Origin: Acidimicrobiales bacterium
GTDB taxonomy: Bacteria; Actinomycetota; Acidimicrobiia; Acidimicrobiales; RAAP-2
Reading direction: 5' to 3'
Length of the DNA stretch: 9,024 nt
Assembly: GCA_030044045.1 (NCBI GenBank)
Contig: JASHWO010000317.1
Span: forward strand, 1 to 9,024
Below the pieces are notes generated by a model. That model saw only the letters and a program-made list of their open reading frames with translations. It did no database searches and was not told the DNA's origin. Shown here in pieces: positions 1 through 5,895 of this stretch. The translations under genes were made by a program, and so were the position numbers. Each line of letters opens with the position of its first letter. The first letter of the stretch is position 1.

Positions 1-116
1 AAGGCCAGCAGCATCTGCGAGGCCTGCTCGTCCTGGGGGGACCGGCGCCGGCCGCGCCCGGCGCGCCCCGCGCCCTCCACCGCCGCGCCGGCGCCGCGGG
101 TGGCGGATGCCGGCAT
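1..116 (-). CDS. 5' end of unrecognised leftward gene (truncated by window edge)
   Basis: An open frame runs leftward from an ATG at 116 to the window edge, giving 38 codons with no stop. The visible part is an Ala/Gly/Arg-rich tail (residues about 5-25, ending in a basic GRRR run) followed by SPQDEQASQMLLA, which looks like the start of a helix. That is too little to name a family. I believe it is a gene because an AT-rich promoter-like stretch sits immediately upstream in an otherwise GC-rich window, and the ATG falls just after it. No Shine-Dalgarno is visible, which suits a leaderless start. It is divergent from the DUF2254 unit. An open frame this short in GC-rich DNA could arise by chance. 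Confidence 0.45.
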   Translation of the reverse strand, partial: MPASATRGAGAAVEGAGRAGRGRRRSPQDEQASQMLLA

Positions 117-125
117 GATGTGATC

Positions 126-154
126 AGGATAGAACTATATTGAATCAAAAGCAA
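126..154 (-). promoter_or_regulatory. Promoter for the left-edge gene
   Basis: Read on the minus strand, TTGCTT (149-154) and TATCCT (126-131) are separated by exactly 17 bp and resemble sigma-70-type -35 and -10 boxes. They lie in the most AT-rich patch of the window (about 121-157). Transcription would begin about 7 nt past the -10 box, within 2-3 nt of the ATG at 116, so the message would be leaderless or nearly so. An overlapping TATAGT is an alternative -10. Confidence 0.5.
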
Positions 155-193
155 TTCCGGCACCCCGGCGGCGCCGGCCGGGTCCACCTCCCC

Positions 194-219
194 TCGACGA
201 CCCGGGAACCGTCTACAAT
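194..219 (+). promoter_or_regulatory. Candidate promoter of the leader ORF/DUF2254 unit
   Basis: TACAAT at 214-219 is a five-of-six match to the -10 consensus, in an otherwise GC-rich region. The best -35-like match, TCGACG at 194-199, is only 14 bp away, so the -35 assignment is weak. Transcription from about 226 would give a leader of about 130 nt before the DUF2254 ATG, containing the 28-codon leader ORF. Confidence 0.4.
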
Positions 220-277
220 CGTACGGCAGCGAGGGTGTGCCGGGAAGCCTGGTCGGCAGATGGAGGTCCGACCGCCC

Positions 278-364
278 ATGGCCAGCATCCACCACGAGGG
301 CATCGCCCCGCCGGTCGGGCGCGCCGTCCCCCACCGCTCCCCGGAGACCGGTCCGGATGCCTGA
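278..364 (+). CDS. 28-codon leader ORF overlapping the DUF2254 start
   Basis: A short ORF starts at ATG 278 and ends at TGA 362-364. A strong ribosome site, TGGAGGT (261-267), lies 10 nt upstream. This is a better Shine-Dalgarno than the one in front of the main gene. The stop lies within the DUF2254 start region (ATGCCTGA, ATG at 357), so ribosomes finishing the leader could restart on the DUF2254 message. The peptide begins MASIHHEGIAPP and ends SPETGPDA; it has no recognisable domain and no run of one amino acid to suggest classical attenuation. A coupling or regulatory role is inference. It may be only a translation enhancer, or a chance ORF. Confidence 0.4.
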   Translation: MASIHHEGIAPPVGRAVPHRSPETGPDA

Positions 365-1862
365 CCCTGACCGCGTCGCGTCGGCGTCCGGGTCCGAGGA
401 GGTGCGGGGGCGGGACGGGCAGCAGCGGCTGCCGAGCTGGCGGATGGAGGCGTTGCGGACCACCTTCTGGCTGGTGCCCACCGCCCTCGTGCTCGTGGCC
501 GGGCTGCTCTTCCTCGTCACCCTCGAGATCGACTGGGCCGTCTACCACAAGCACCTCTCCCTGCCCTTCTGGATCGTCACCGGCAGCGCGGACGCCGGGC
601 GCGAGGTGCTCATCGCCATCGCCGCCGCCATCATCACCGTGGTCGGCGTCGTCTTCTCGATCACCATCGTGGCCCTGACGCTGGCCTCCCAGCAGTTCGG
701 ACCGCGCATGATGCGCAACTTCGTCCGTGACATGGGCAACCAGGTCACCCTGGGCGTGTTCGTCTCGACCTTCGTCTACTCGGTGCTCACCCTGGTAGCC
801 ATCACCGAGACGGCGCACGGCACCTTCGTGCCCCACCTGTCGATCACCGTCTCCGAGGCCCTCATGCTGGTCGACCTGGCGGTGCTCATCTATTTCATCC
901 ACCACATCTCGAAGTCGATCCAGCTCCCCGAGGTCACCGCCGGGATCGCCCGCGACCTCCTGCGGGCCATCGACGCCGAGTTCCCTGAGGTCGGCACAGG
1001 CGGGCGGGCGGCGCCCGAGGCCAGGGGCAAGTCGCTGCCCGAGCTCGTCGAGCTCATCGACCAGCGAGGGGCGCCGGTCGCCGCCACCTCGAGCGGGTAC
1101 CTCCAGTTCGTCGGCTACGCACAGCTGGTGGACATCGCCTCGAAGACCGACTCGGTCATCCGCCTCGAGCACGGGCCCGGGCACTTCCTGGTCGCCGGCC
1201 GCACCCTGGCGGAGGTCTGGCCGCGAGGGGCGGCCGACCGGGTCGGGGCCGAGCTGGCCAAGGCGCACGTCACCGGCCCCCACCGGACGCTGATGCAGGA
1301 CCCGGTCTTCGCCATCGACCAGCTGGTCGAGATCGCCATCCGCGCCCTCTCCCCCGCGGTGAACGACACCTTCACCGCGCTCACCTGCATCGACTGGCTC
1401 TCGGCCGGGCTGAGCCGCATCTCGCGGCGGACGCTCGCCGAAGGCATCTACCGGGACGGCGACGGGCGCATCCGCCTCGTCGAGCGCAACCCGTCCTACG
1501 CCCGGATGGTCGACCGGGCGTTCGACAAGATCCGCCAGGCGGCGGCGGGCATGCCGGCGGTGATCATCCGGATGATCGACTCGCTCGCCACCATCGCCGA
1601 GCAGACGAGCTCGCCGACGCGGCTCCAGGTGCTGCGGATCCAGGCGGAGGCGGTGAAGCGGCTGGCGGACGAGTCCGTCACCGAGCCCAAGGACCGCAAC
1701 GACATCGCCACCCGCTACCAGCGGCTCCTGCGCCGGCTGGCACCACTCGAGACGTCGGCGGAGGCTCCGGTCACCGCGCCCCACGGCCCGGTCGCCGCGC
1801 CGGCCACGCCAGAGGCCAAGCCCACCGGGCAGGCCACGCCGGTGCCGCCCAGGCCGCAGTAG
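357..1862 (+). CDS. DUF2254 family integral membrane protein
   Basis: Predicted inner-membrane protein of 501 aa, of the uncharacterised DUF2254 family (function unknown). Four hydrophobic helices are visible at about residues 37-57, 83-106, 130-150 and 163-184, followed by a large soluble C-terminal part. The best family mark is [20 protein letters not shown] at about 314-333, continuing AVNDTFTA, which matches the conserved 'ALSPxxNDPxTA' block of DUF2254 proteins. Residues from about 463 form a Pro/Ala-rich tail without family character; that stretch lies over the 3' end of msrA on the other strand. I chose ATG 357 because GGAG (343-346) lies 10 nt upstream and the leader ORF ends there. 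GTG 237 would add 40 unconserved residues, and ATG 444 would lack a ribosome site. Family assignment is firm; role is unknown. Confidence 0.85.
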   Translation: MPDPDRVASASGSEEVRGRDGQQRLPSWRMEALRTTFWLVPTALVLVAGLLFLVTLEIDWAVYHKHLSLPFWIVTGSADAGREVLIAIAAAIITVVGVVFSITIVALTLASQQFGPRMMRNFVRDMGNQVTLGVFVSTFVYSVLTLVAITETAHGTFVPHLSITVSEALMLVDLAVLIYFIHHISKSIQLPEVTAGIARDLLRAIDAEFPEVGTGGRAAPEARGKSLPELVELIDQRGAPVAATSSGYLQFVGYAQLVDIASKTDSVIRLEHGPGHFLVAGRTLAEVWPRGAADRVGAELAKAHVTGPHRTLMQDPVFAIDQLVEIAIRALSPAVNDTFTALTCIDWLSAGLSRISRRTLAEGIYRDGDGRIRLVERNPSYARMVDRAFDKIRQAAAGMPAVIIRMIDSLATIAEQTSSPTRLQVLRIQAEAVKRLADESVTEPKDRNDIATRYQRLLRRLAPLETSAEAPVTAPHGPVAAPATPEAKPTGQATPVPPRPQ

Positions 1863-2458
1863 CCGTCCAGGCTGGCCGCCAGGTACTGCTGGTGGTAGCC
1901 CTCGGCGTAGTAGAAGGGCCCGGCCGGGGCCAGCTCGGTGGTGACGGTGCCGTAGCCGGCGGCGGTGAGCACCTCCTGGTAGCGCTGGACGGCCCGGCGG
2001 GCGGCGGTCATCTGGGCGTCGGACGCCGCGTAGACGGCCGACCGGTACTGCGTGCCCACGTCGTTGCCCTGTCGCATGCCCTGGGTCGGGTCGTGCCCCT
2101 CCAGGAACCGGGCCAGCATGGCCTCGTAGCTGGTGCGCCGGGGGTCGAACACGCACAGCACCACCTCGGCATGGCCGGTCCGACCCGAGCACACCTCCTC
2201 GTAGGTGGGGTTCGGGGTGAACCCGCCCGAGTAGCCGACAGCGGTGGTGTACACCCCGTCGGCCGGCCAGAACAGGCGCTCGGCCCCCCAGAAGCACCCC
2301 ATGCCGAACACCGCCCGCTCCATCCCCTCGGGGAACGGCGGCACCAGCGGGGTGCCGAGCACCAGGTGCCGCTCCAGGACCGGCATGGCCTGGGGTCGCC
2401 CCGGCAGCGCCTCCGCCGCGGTGACCATCTCTCGCGTGCGCCCGGTGAAGATCCCCAT
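1715..2458 (-). CDS. msrA: Peptide-methionine (S)-S-oxide reductase MsrA
   Basis: Repairs oxidised proteins by reducing methionine-S-sulfoxide, with electrons ultimately from thioredoxin; cytosolic. The protein is 247 aa. The catalytic GCFWG motif lies at 54-58 (Cys55), followed by GYSGG, the TGHAEVV block (104-100 region), the YRSAVY segment and GYHQQYL. Cys201 and Cys210 in [12 protein letters not shown] are the likely resolving/recycling cysteines of the three-Cys mechanism. About 45 residues precede GCFWG, as in the longer E. coli-type form. Residues past about 214 are a non-family tail read antisense to the DUF2254 gene. ATG 2458 is supported by AGGAGG (2465-2470) six nt upstream. The 3' end overlaps the convergent DUF2254 gene by 148 bp, and that overlap includes both C-terminal cysteines. 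It lies downstream of the VOC gene on the same strand, with its own upstream element. Confidence 0.95.
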   Translation of the reverse strand: MGIFTGRTREMVTAAEALPGRPQAMPVLERHLVLGTPLVPPFPEGMERAVFGMGCFWGAERLFWPADGVYTTAVGYSGGFTPNPTYEEVCSGRTGHAEVVLCVFDPRRTSYEAMLARFLEGHDPTQGMRQGNDVGTQYRSAVYAASDAQMTAARRAVQRYQEVLTAAGYGTVTTELAPAGPFYYAEGYHQQYLAASLDGYCGLGGTGVACPVGLASGVAGAATGPWGAVTGASADVSSGASRRRSRW

Positions 2459-2475
2459 CGCCGCCCTCCTGCCCG

Positions 2476-2489
2476 CCGGCTCGCGCCGG
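2476..2489 (-). other. Small hairpin with GNRA-type loop in the msrA leader
   Basis: In the msrA message this reads CCGGC-GCGA-GCCGG: a perfect 5-bp stem closed by a GCGA tetraloop, a GNRA loop known for stability. It sits between the 19-nt upstream element and the AGGAGG ribosome site (2465-2470). It may protect or space the leader; chance is possible in such GC-rich DNA. Confidence 0.3.
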
Positions 2490-2506
2490 ACCTCCGTCCA
2501 GTATGC
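2488..2506 (-). promoter_or_regulatory. Shared 19-nt element upstream of msrA (copy 1)
   Basis: Read on the minus strand this is GCATACTGGACGGAGGTCC. It matches a second copy upstream of the VOC gene at 18 of 19 positions. CATACT (2500-2505) resembles a -10 box. Just downstream, GGAC-N4-GTCC forms a short inverted repeat that would cover the transcription start. The reading I prefer is a common promoter with a repressor operator at +1. The element ends 29 nt before the msrA ATG. Confidence 0.5.
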
Positions 2507-2560
2507 GACCGCCGGCCGCGCTCATCTCGCCGCCGCGCTCCCCCACCCGGAGCCCGACCT

Positions 2561-2929
2561 TCAGGAGCCGTAGGCTCGGGTGAGGACCTCCATGTTGTGC
2601 CCGGAAGGGTCGTCGAAATAGAAGCCGCGCCCGTGGCCGTTGATCTCGTCGGGGCGCTGATGGCCCGGATCGGCCCAATAGGTAAGGCCTCGTTCCCGTA
2701 CCCGGGCGAAGATGGCGTCGAACTCCTCCTCGCTGACGAGGAACGCATAGTGGTGGGAGGTCGCCTCCCACCGGTCGTCGTAGTCGAGGCTCACCCCGTT
2801 GGCGGTTTCCACGCACACGAAGGGCCCGAACGGCCGGGGCGGCGCGAGCCCGAGGATATCGGCGATGAACGCCGCCGCGACCCGCTTGTCCTTCGCCGGC
2901 ACGATCGTGTGGTTCAGCAGGACGGCCAT
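2561..2929 (-). CDS. VOC (glyoxalase/dioxygenase-fold) family protein
   Basis: A 122-aa single-domain protein of the vicinal-oxygen-chelate superfamily, which includes glyoxalase I, extradiol dioxygenases and bleomycin-binding proteins. The paired beta-alpha-beta layout is visible: LNHTIVPAKD at 5-14 opens module 1 and HHYAFLVSEEEFDAIFARV at 59-77 opens module 2. DDPSGHNMEVL (106-116) is the typical last strand of VOC proteins. His7, His59 or His60, and Glu114 are placed as the usual metal ligands, so it probably binds a metal. The substrate cannot be told. GGAGGG lies only 2-3 nt from ATG 2929, and no in-frame alternative start exists upstream until well past the promoter. It is followed after 101 bp by msrA on the same strand and is divergent from padR. 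Confidence 0.9.
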   Translation of the reverse strand: MAVLLNHTIVPAKDKRVAAAFIADILGLAPPRPFGPFVCVETANGVSLDYDDRWEATSHHYAFLVSEEEFDAIFARVRERGLTYWADPGHQRPDEINGHGRGFYFDDPSGHNMEVLTRAYGS

Positions 2930-2947
2930 GGCCCTCCATTCCGCGAT

Positions 2948-2966
2948 GGACCTCTGTCCAGTATGC
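2948..2966 (-). promoter_or_regulatory. Shared 19-nt element upstream of the VOC gene (copy 2)
   Basis: Minus-strand GCATACTGGACAGAGGTCC, differing from the msrA copy at one base. Here the -10-like CATACT (2960-2965) is preceded by TGG, making a possible extended -10, and GGAC-N4-GTCC lies at the expected start point. It ends 18 nt before the VOC ATG. A -35 box would overlap the -35 of the divergent padR promoter (2984-2989). Confidence 0.5.
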
Positions 2967-2983
2967 CAGCACCGGCTCGGCGC

Positions 2984-3011
2984 TTGACACCCTCTATCGA
3001 TCTGTTACGAT
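2984..3011 (+). promoter_or_regulatory. padR operon promoter (TTGACA, extended -10)
   Basis: A perfect -35 box TTGACA (2984-2989) is followed, after 16 bp, by TACGAT (3006-3011), preceded by TGT (3003-3005) as an extended -10. Transcription would start near 3018 and leave a leader of about 160 nt before padR. The -10 box overlaps the palindrome at 3008-3017. Confidence 0.65.
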
Positions 3012-3017
3012 ATATCG
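3008..3017. promoter_or_regulatory. Putative PadR operator CGATATATCG
   Basis: A perfect 10-bp palindrome covers the end of the -10 box and the approach to the start point, where a bound repressor would block transcription. TATCGA occurs at 2995-3000 (between -35 and -10) and again at 3013-3018, which suggests a second half-site. PadR proteins usually bind AT-rich palindromes in their own promoters, so autoregulation is the natural inference; the exact site is unproven. Confidence 0.5.
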
Positions 3018-3029
3018 AGATAGCTCGAC

Positions 3030-3051
3030 GAGGATCGGAAGGTCGATCCTC
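3030..3051 (+). other. Perfect 8-bp hairpin in the padR leader
   Basis: GAGGATCG (3030-3037) pairs perfectly with CGATCCTC (3044-3051) around the 6-nt loop GAAGGT. It begins about 12 nt after the predicted start point, so it would form near the 5' end of the operon mRNA. A 5'-stabilising structure or a second protein-binding site are both possible. The remaining leader to 3180 holds only GC-rich, loosely self-complementary sequence that I cannot interpret. Confidence 0.4.
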
Positions 3052-3180
3052 CAGTCGGGGCAGCGGCGCAGGAACGCCACGTCCGTCACCCGGGGCCACG
3101 GGGCCACCACGGCCTCCGGACGGGGCGTTCGGGAGCCTGCGGCGCCCGAGGCACGGGACGAGCAGCGAGAGGAGCACGAC

Positions 3181-3741
3181 ATGCACGACGAGAGCCGATT
3201 GGGACGGGCGGGACGGCGGGGCCGGGACCACGGGATGCGGGGGGACTTCCCCGGGCCGGGCTGGGCCGGGCCCGGGTGGGGCGGCGGGCGGCGCCGGATG
3301 CGCCGCGGCGACATCCGCCGGGCCGTCCTGTCCGCCCTGCAGGAGGGGCCGGCCCACGGGTACGAGGTGATGCGCCGTCTGGAGGAGCGCAGCGGCGGCA
3401 TCTGGCGCCCGAGCCCGGGGTCCGTCTACCCCACCCTGCAGATGCTGGCCGACGAGGGGCTGGTGCGGGCCGCCGAACGGGACGGCACCCGCGTCTACGA
3501 GCTGACCGAGGAGGGCACCGCCGCCGCCGCCGGGGCCGGGGCCGACCAGGGCGGGCACCCGCCGTGGGAGCATGGCGGCGAGGCCGGCCGCGGCCTGCGG
3601 GCGCTGCGAGAAGCGGTGGGCCAGGTCCACCTGGCTGCCCGCCAGGTGGCGACGACCGGCCGGCCGGAGCAGGTGGACCAGGCGGTGGAGGTCGTCCAGC
3701 GGGCCCGGCGGGAGCTGTACCAGCTCCTGGCGGGCGACTGA
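3181..3741 (+). CDS. PadR family transcriptional regulator
   Basis: A 186-aa DNA-binding repressor that probably controls its own operon and the exporter downstream. The winged helix-turn-helix spans about residues 42-112. It contains the family signature HGYEVMRRLEERSGGIWRP (59-77), then SPGSVYPTLQMLADEGLV, which is the recognition helix and following helix, and the wing GTRVYELTEEG (102-112). Residues 138-184 form the C-terminal helical dimerisation region expected of PadR. The first 40 residues are an unusual Gly/Arg/Trp-rich tail (PGPGWAGPGWGGGRRR) that is not part of the fold. ATG 3181 has GAGGAG about 8 nt upstream. The ligand is unknown; in similar PadR-ABC pairs it is commonly a toxic compound exported by the pump. 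Confidence 0.92.
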   Translation: MHDESRLGRAGRRGRDHGMRGDFPGPGWAGPGWGGGRRRMRRGDIRRAVLSALQEGPAHGYEVMRRLEERSGGIWRPSPGSVYPTLQMLADEGLVRAAERDGTRVYELTEEGTAAAAGAGADQGGHPPWEHGGEAGRGLRALREAVGQVHLAARQVATTGRPEQVDQAVEVVQRARRELYQLLAGD

Positions 3742-3742
3742 T

Positions 3743-3778
3743 CGCCGGGTAGCCTGGAGATCCGGCCGCCTACCGGCG
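3743..3778 (+). other. Hairpin between padR and the ABC ATPase gene
   Basis: CGCCGGGTAG (3743-3752) pairs with CTACCGGCG (3770-3778), nine base pairs with one bulged G. It starts one nt after the padR stop. No U-run follows, so it is not a standard intrinsic terminator. It could attenuate or mark an mRNA processing point that sets regulator:pump ratios. The rest of the 87-bp gap shows no clear promoter, so the ATPase gene is probably co-transcribed with padR. Confidence 0.35.
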
Positions 3779-3828
3779 GACGCCCAACCCCGACCGAGAC
3801 CTCACGAACCGACACCGCACGAGAGGCC

Positions 3829-4818
3829 ATGACCACCACCGAAGCACGGGCCGAGCCCGCCACCGCCGTCACCGACCCGGTCATCCGCACCGTGGACCTC
3901 ACCAAGGTCTACCCCGGGGCCGACTTCCGGGCCGTCGACGAGCTGAACCTCACGGTGGGCGCCGGGGAGATCTTCGGCCTCCTCGGCCCGAACGGCGCCG
4001 GCAAGACCACCACCGCCGGGATGCTCACCACCCGGGTGGTGCCGACCTCGGGGTCGGCCTACGTGGGCGGGATCGACGTGGTGGCCCACCCCTCGCTGGC
4101 CAAGCAGATCCTGGGCATCGTCAGCCAGCAGAACACGCTCGACCGCCAGCTCTCGGTCTGGGAGAACCTCTACTTCCACGGCCGGCTCTTCGCCATGCCG
4201 GCCCGCCAGTCCCGCCAGGTGGCCGACGAGTTGCTGGAGAAGTTCCAGCTGGCCAAGTGGGGCAAGGCCTCGGTCTACGCCCTCTCCGGCGGCATGGCCC
4301 AGCGGCTGATGGTGGCCCGGGCCATCTTCCACCGCCCGGCCGTGCTCTTCCTGGACGAGCCGACCGCCGGCCTCGACCCCCAGAGCCGGCTGGCGCTGTG
4401 GGACATCCTGCGCGAGCTGAACAGCGAGGGGCAGACCATCCTCCTCACCACCCACTACATGGAAGAGGCGGACCAGCTCTGCGACCGGGTGGCCATCATG
4501 GACCACGGGCGCATCCTGGCCCTGGGTACGCCCGGCCAGCTCAAGCAGGGGGTCGACGCCGACACCATCGTGACCGTGCGGGCGGCCGGCGACCCGACGG
4601 CGCTGACCCGGGCCTTCGCCGAGCACCTCGACGGGGTCACCCGCTCCCGGCCGGTCGACGGCGGGGTGGAACTGCACGTGGGCCAGGGCGACCGCCTGCT
4701 GCCCCGGGTGGTGGCCGCCGCCGAGGTCGGCGGGGTCGACGTGGCCGACATCTCGGTGTCCGAGCCCACCCTGGAAACGGTGTTCATCAACCTCACCGGC
4801 AAGGAGCTGCGCGACTGA
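3829..4818 (+). CDS. ABC-2 exporter ATP-binding protein (DrrA-like)
   Basis: A 329-aa ATPase that would drive export by the permease encoded next, at the inner face of the membrane. Motifs are complete: Walker A GPNGAGKT (53-60, Lys59), Q-loop near Gln100, signature LSGGM (152-156), Walker B AVLFLDEP (171-178, Asp176 and Glu177), D-loop GLD (181-183) and switch His209 in TTHYMEEAD. After about residue 245 comes the DUF4162-type C-terminal domain seen in DrrA-like ATPases, ending TLETVFINLTGKELRD. Length is normal for the DrrA type. The start ATG 3829 has GAGAGG only 2 nt upstream. It lies third in a padR-hairpin-ATPase-permease arrangement. Substrate is unknown; drug, lipid or peptide are all possible, and nothing in the window points to a biosynthetic cluster. 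Confidence 0.95.
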   Translation: MTTTEARAEPATAVTDPVIRTVDLTKVYPGADFRAVDELNLTVGAGEIFGLLGPNGAGKTTTAGMLTTRVVPTSGSAYVGGIDVVAHPSLAKQILGIVSQQNTLDRQLSVWENLYFHGRLFAMPARQSRQVADELLEKFQLAKWGKASVYALSGGMAQRLMVARAIFHRPAVLFLDEPTAGLDPQSRLALWDILRELNSEGQTILLTTHYMEEADQLCDRVAIMDHGRILALGTPGQLKQGVDADTIVTVRAAGDPTALTRAFAEHLDGVTRSRPVDGGVELHVGQGDRLLPRVVAAAEVGGVDVADISVSEPTLETVFINLTGKELRD

Positions 4819-4865
4819 TGACACGATCTGCCCGGCTGGCGAGAGGGAGGCCGCACCACCCATGA
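4818..4865 (+). CDS. 15-codon bridging ORF between ATPase and permease genes
   Basis: The ATPase stop TGA (4816-4818) shares its last base with an ATG (4818-4820). That ATG opens a 15-codon frame, MTRSARLARGRPHHP, whose stop TGA (4863-4865) overlaps the permease start as ATGA (4862-4865). AAGGAG (4801-4806), 11 nt upstream within ATPase codons, could serve it. It could carry terminating ribosomes to the permease start. The peptide itself is basic and without a domain. Whether it is translated is inference; two exact overlaps by chance are possible but uncommon. Confidence 0.35.
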   Translation: MTRSARLARGRPHHP

Positions 4866-5743
4866 CCACCGTCCTCTCCCCCGAGGCCCACACCCGGATC
4901 CAGGCGGCGCCCACCCGCTCGACCTTCGCCTCGAGCCGCACCGCGCTGAAGGCGCTCATCCTGCGGGACCTGGTGGTGCTGAAGAAGAACTTCTGGGAGT
5001 TCGTCATCCGCACCCTGGTCCAGCCGTTCCTGCTGTGCTTCGTCTTTCTCTACATCTTCCCGAAGATCGGGCAGGGTGTCGGCGGGGGCGGGGGCGCGGC
5101 CACCGAATCGTCGTTCGCCACCGTGCTGGTACCGGGGGTGGTCGGCATCTCCATCATGTTCCAGGGGATCCAGGCGGTGGCCATGCAGATGGCCCAGGAG
5201 TTCGGCTTCACCCGGGAGATCGAGGACCGGGTGCAGGCGCCCTGCCCGATCTGGCTGGTGGCCGTGTCCAAGGTCCTCTCCGGCGCCGTCCAGGGGCTGA
5301 TCTCGGCGGCCATCGTCCTGCCCATCGCCTCGGTGGTCCACGCTGCGGGCGTGGAGGCCAACATCTCCCTCCACTGGTGGATCATCGTGACCATCGTGCC
5401 GCTGGCCTGCGTGGCCATGACCTCGCTCGGCCTGCTGCTGGGGACGTCGTTCGAGCCCCGGAACATCGGCCTGATGTTCGGCTTCGTGGTGCTGCCGGTC
5501 ACCTTCCTCGGCGGTACCTACTACCAGTGGACCCGCCTCGGCCCGGTGAAGGTCGGGGGGTGGCACTGGCTGCAGACGGTGGTGCTGATCAACCCGCTCA
5601 TCTACGTGAACGAGGGGATGCGGGCGGCCTTCACCGATGCCTCCCACATGCACCTCTACGTGGTGTACCCGGTGCTGCTCGGGTTCTGCGCCCTCTTCCT
5701 CGGGCTCGGCCTGCGCAACTTCCGCCGCCGCGTGCTCTCGTAG
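4862..5743 (+). CDS. ABC-2 type permease (DrrB-like)
   Basis: A 293-aa inner-membrane permease partner of the ATPase encoded just upstream. Six hydrophobic helices can be placed at about 46-68, 86-108, 131-160, 173-196, 202-224 and 264-284, the usual ABC-2 topology. Family marks are EIEDRVQAPCPIWLVAVSK (119-137), which precedes helix 3, and INPLIYVNEGMRAAF (243-257), the conserved block before the last helix. A Gly run (74-78) lies in the first external loop. The N-terminal 45 residues are soluble and basic. The start ATG 4862 has GGGAGG at 4845-4850, a rather long 11-nt spacing, and also lies at the stop of the 15-codon bridging frame, so coupled translation from the ATPase is likely. It ends RNFRRRVLS, a basic cytosolic tail. 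Confidence 0.94.
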   Translation: MTTVLSPEAHTRIQAAPTRSTFASSRTALKALILRDLVVLKKNFWEFVIRTLVQPFLLCFVFLYIFPKIGQGVGGGGGAATESSFATVLVPGVVGISIMFQGIQAVAMQMAQEFGFTREIEDRVQAPCPIWLVAVSKVLSGAVQGLISAAIVLPIASVVHAAGVEANISLHWWIIVTIVPLACVAMTSLGLLLGTSFEPRNIGLMFGFVVLPVTFLGGTYYQWTRLGPVKVGGWHWLQTVVLINPLIYVNEGMRAAFTDASHMHLYVVYPVLLGFCALFLGLGLRNFRRRVLS

Positions 5744-5748
5744 CTCCG

Positions 5749-5843
<95 letters not shown>

Positions 5844-5881
5844 CGGCCGCTCCCCGACCCCCGCCGACCCCACCGCCCGGA

Positions 5882-5887
5882 TCTAAC
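5882..5887 (+). promoter_or_regulatory. Possible -10 box of the Fur-family gene
   Basis: TCTAAC resembles a -10 box and sits in the only AT-leaning patch between the permease and the Fur-family gene. Transcription would begin near 5894-5896, giving a leaderless GTG start. No convincing -35 box is seen, so this is weak. Confidence 0.25.
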
Positions 5888-5895
5888 GTGAGGCG

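Noticed and set aside
213..2990. Very long open frame on the minus strand (over 900 codons)
   Set aside because: It lies antisense to the DUF2254 gene and out of frame with msrA and VOC. Its product is Arg/Gly/Pro/Asp-rich without any domain. Long stop-free shadow frames are expected in DNA this GC-rich.
1892..3370. Long plus-strand open frame across msrA, VOC and the padR promoter
   Set aside because: It is antisense to two well-supported genes and runs through a clear promoter region. The product is low-complexity with no family resemblance.
3743..3778. Intrinsic terminator after padR
   Set aside because: The stem is good but no U-run follows and no promoter is seen before the ATPase gene, so it is recorded only as a hairpin.
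3802..5013. Minus-strand open frame of about 400 codons under the ABC ATPase gene
   Set aside because: It is a shadow of the ATPase, whose complete set of ABC motifs shows the plus strand is the coding one.
3181..5743. padR-ABC genes as part of an antibiotic biosynthesis cluster
   Set aside because: The pump resembles drug-type exporters, but no biosynthetic enzyme is present in the window; such modules are common as stand-alone efflux systems.
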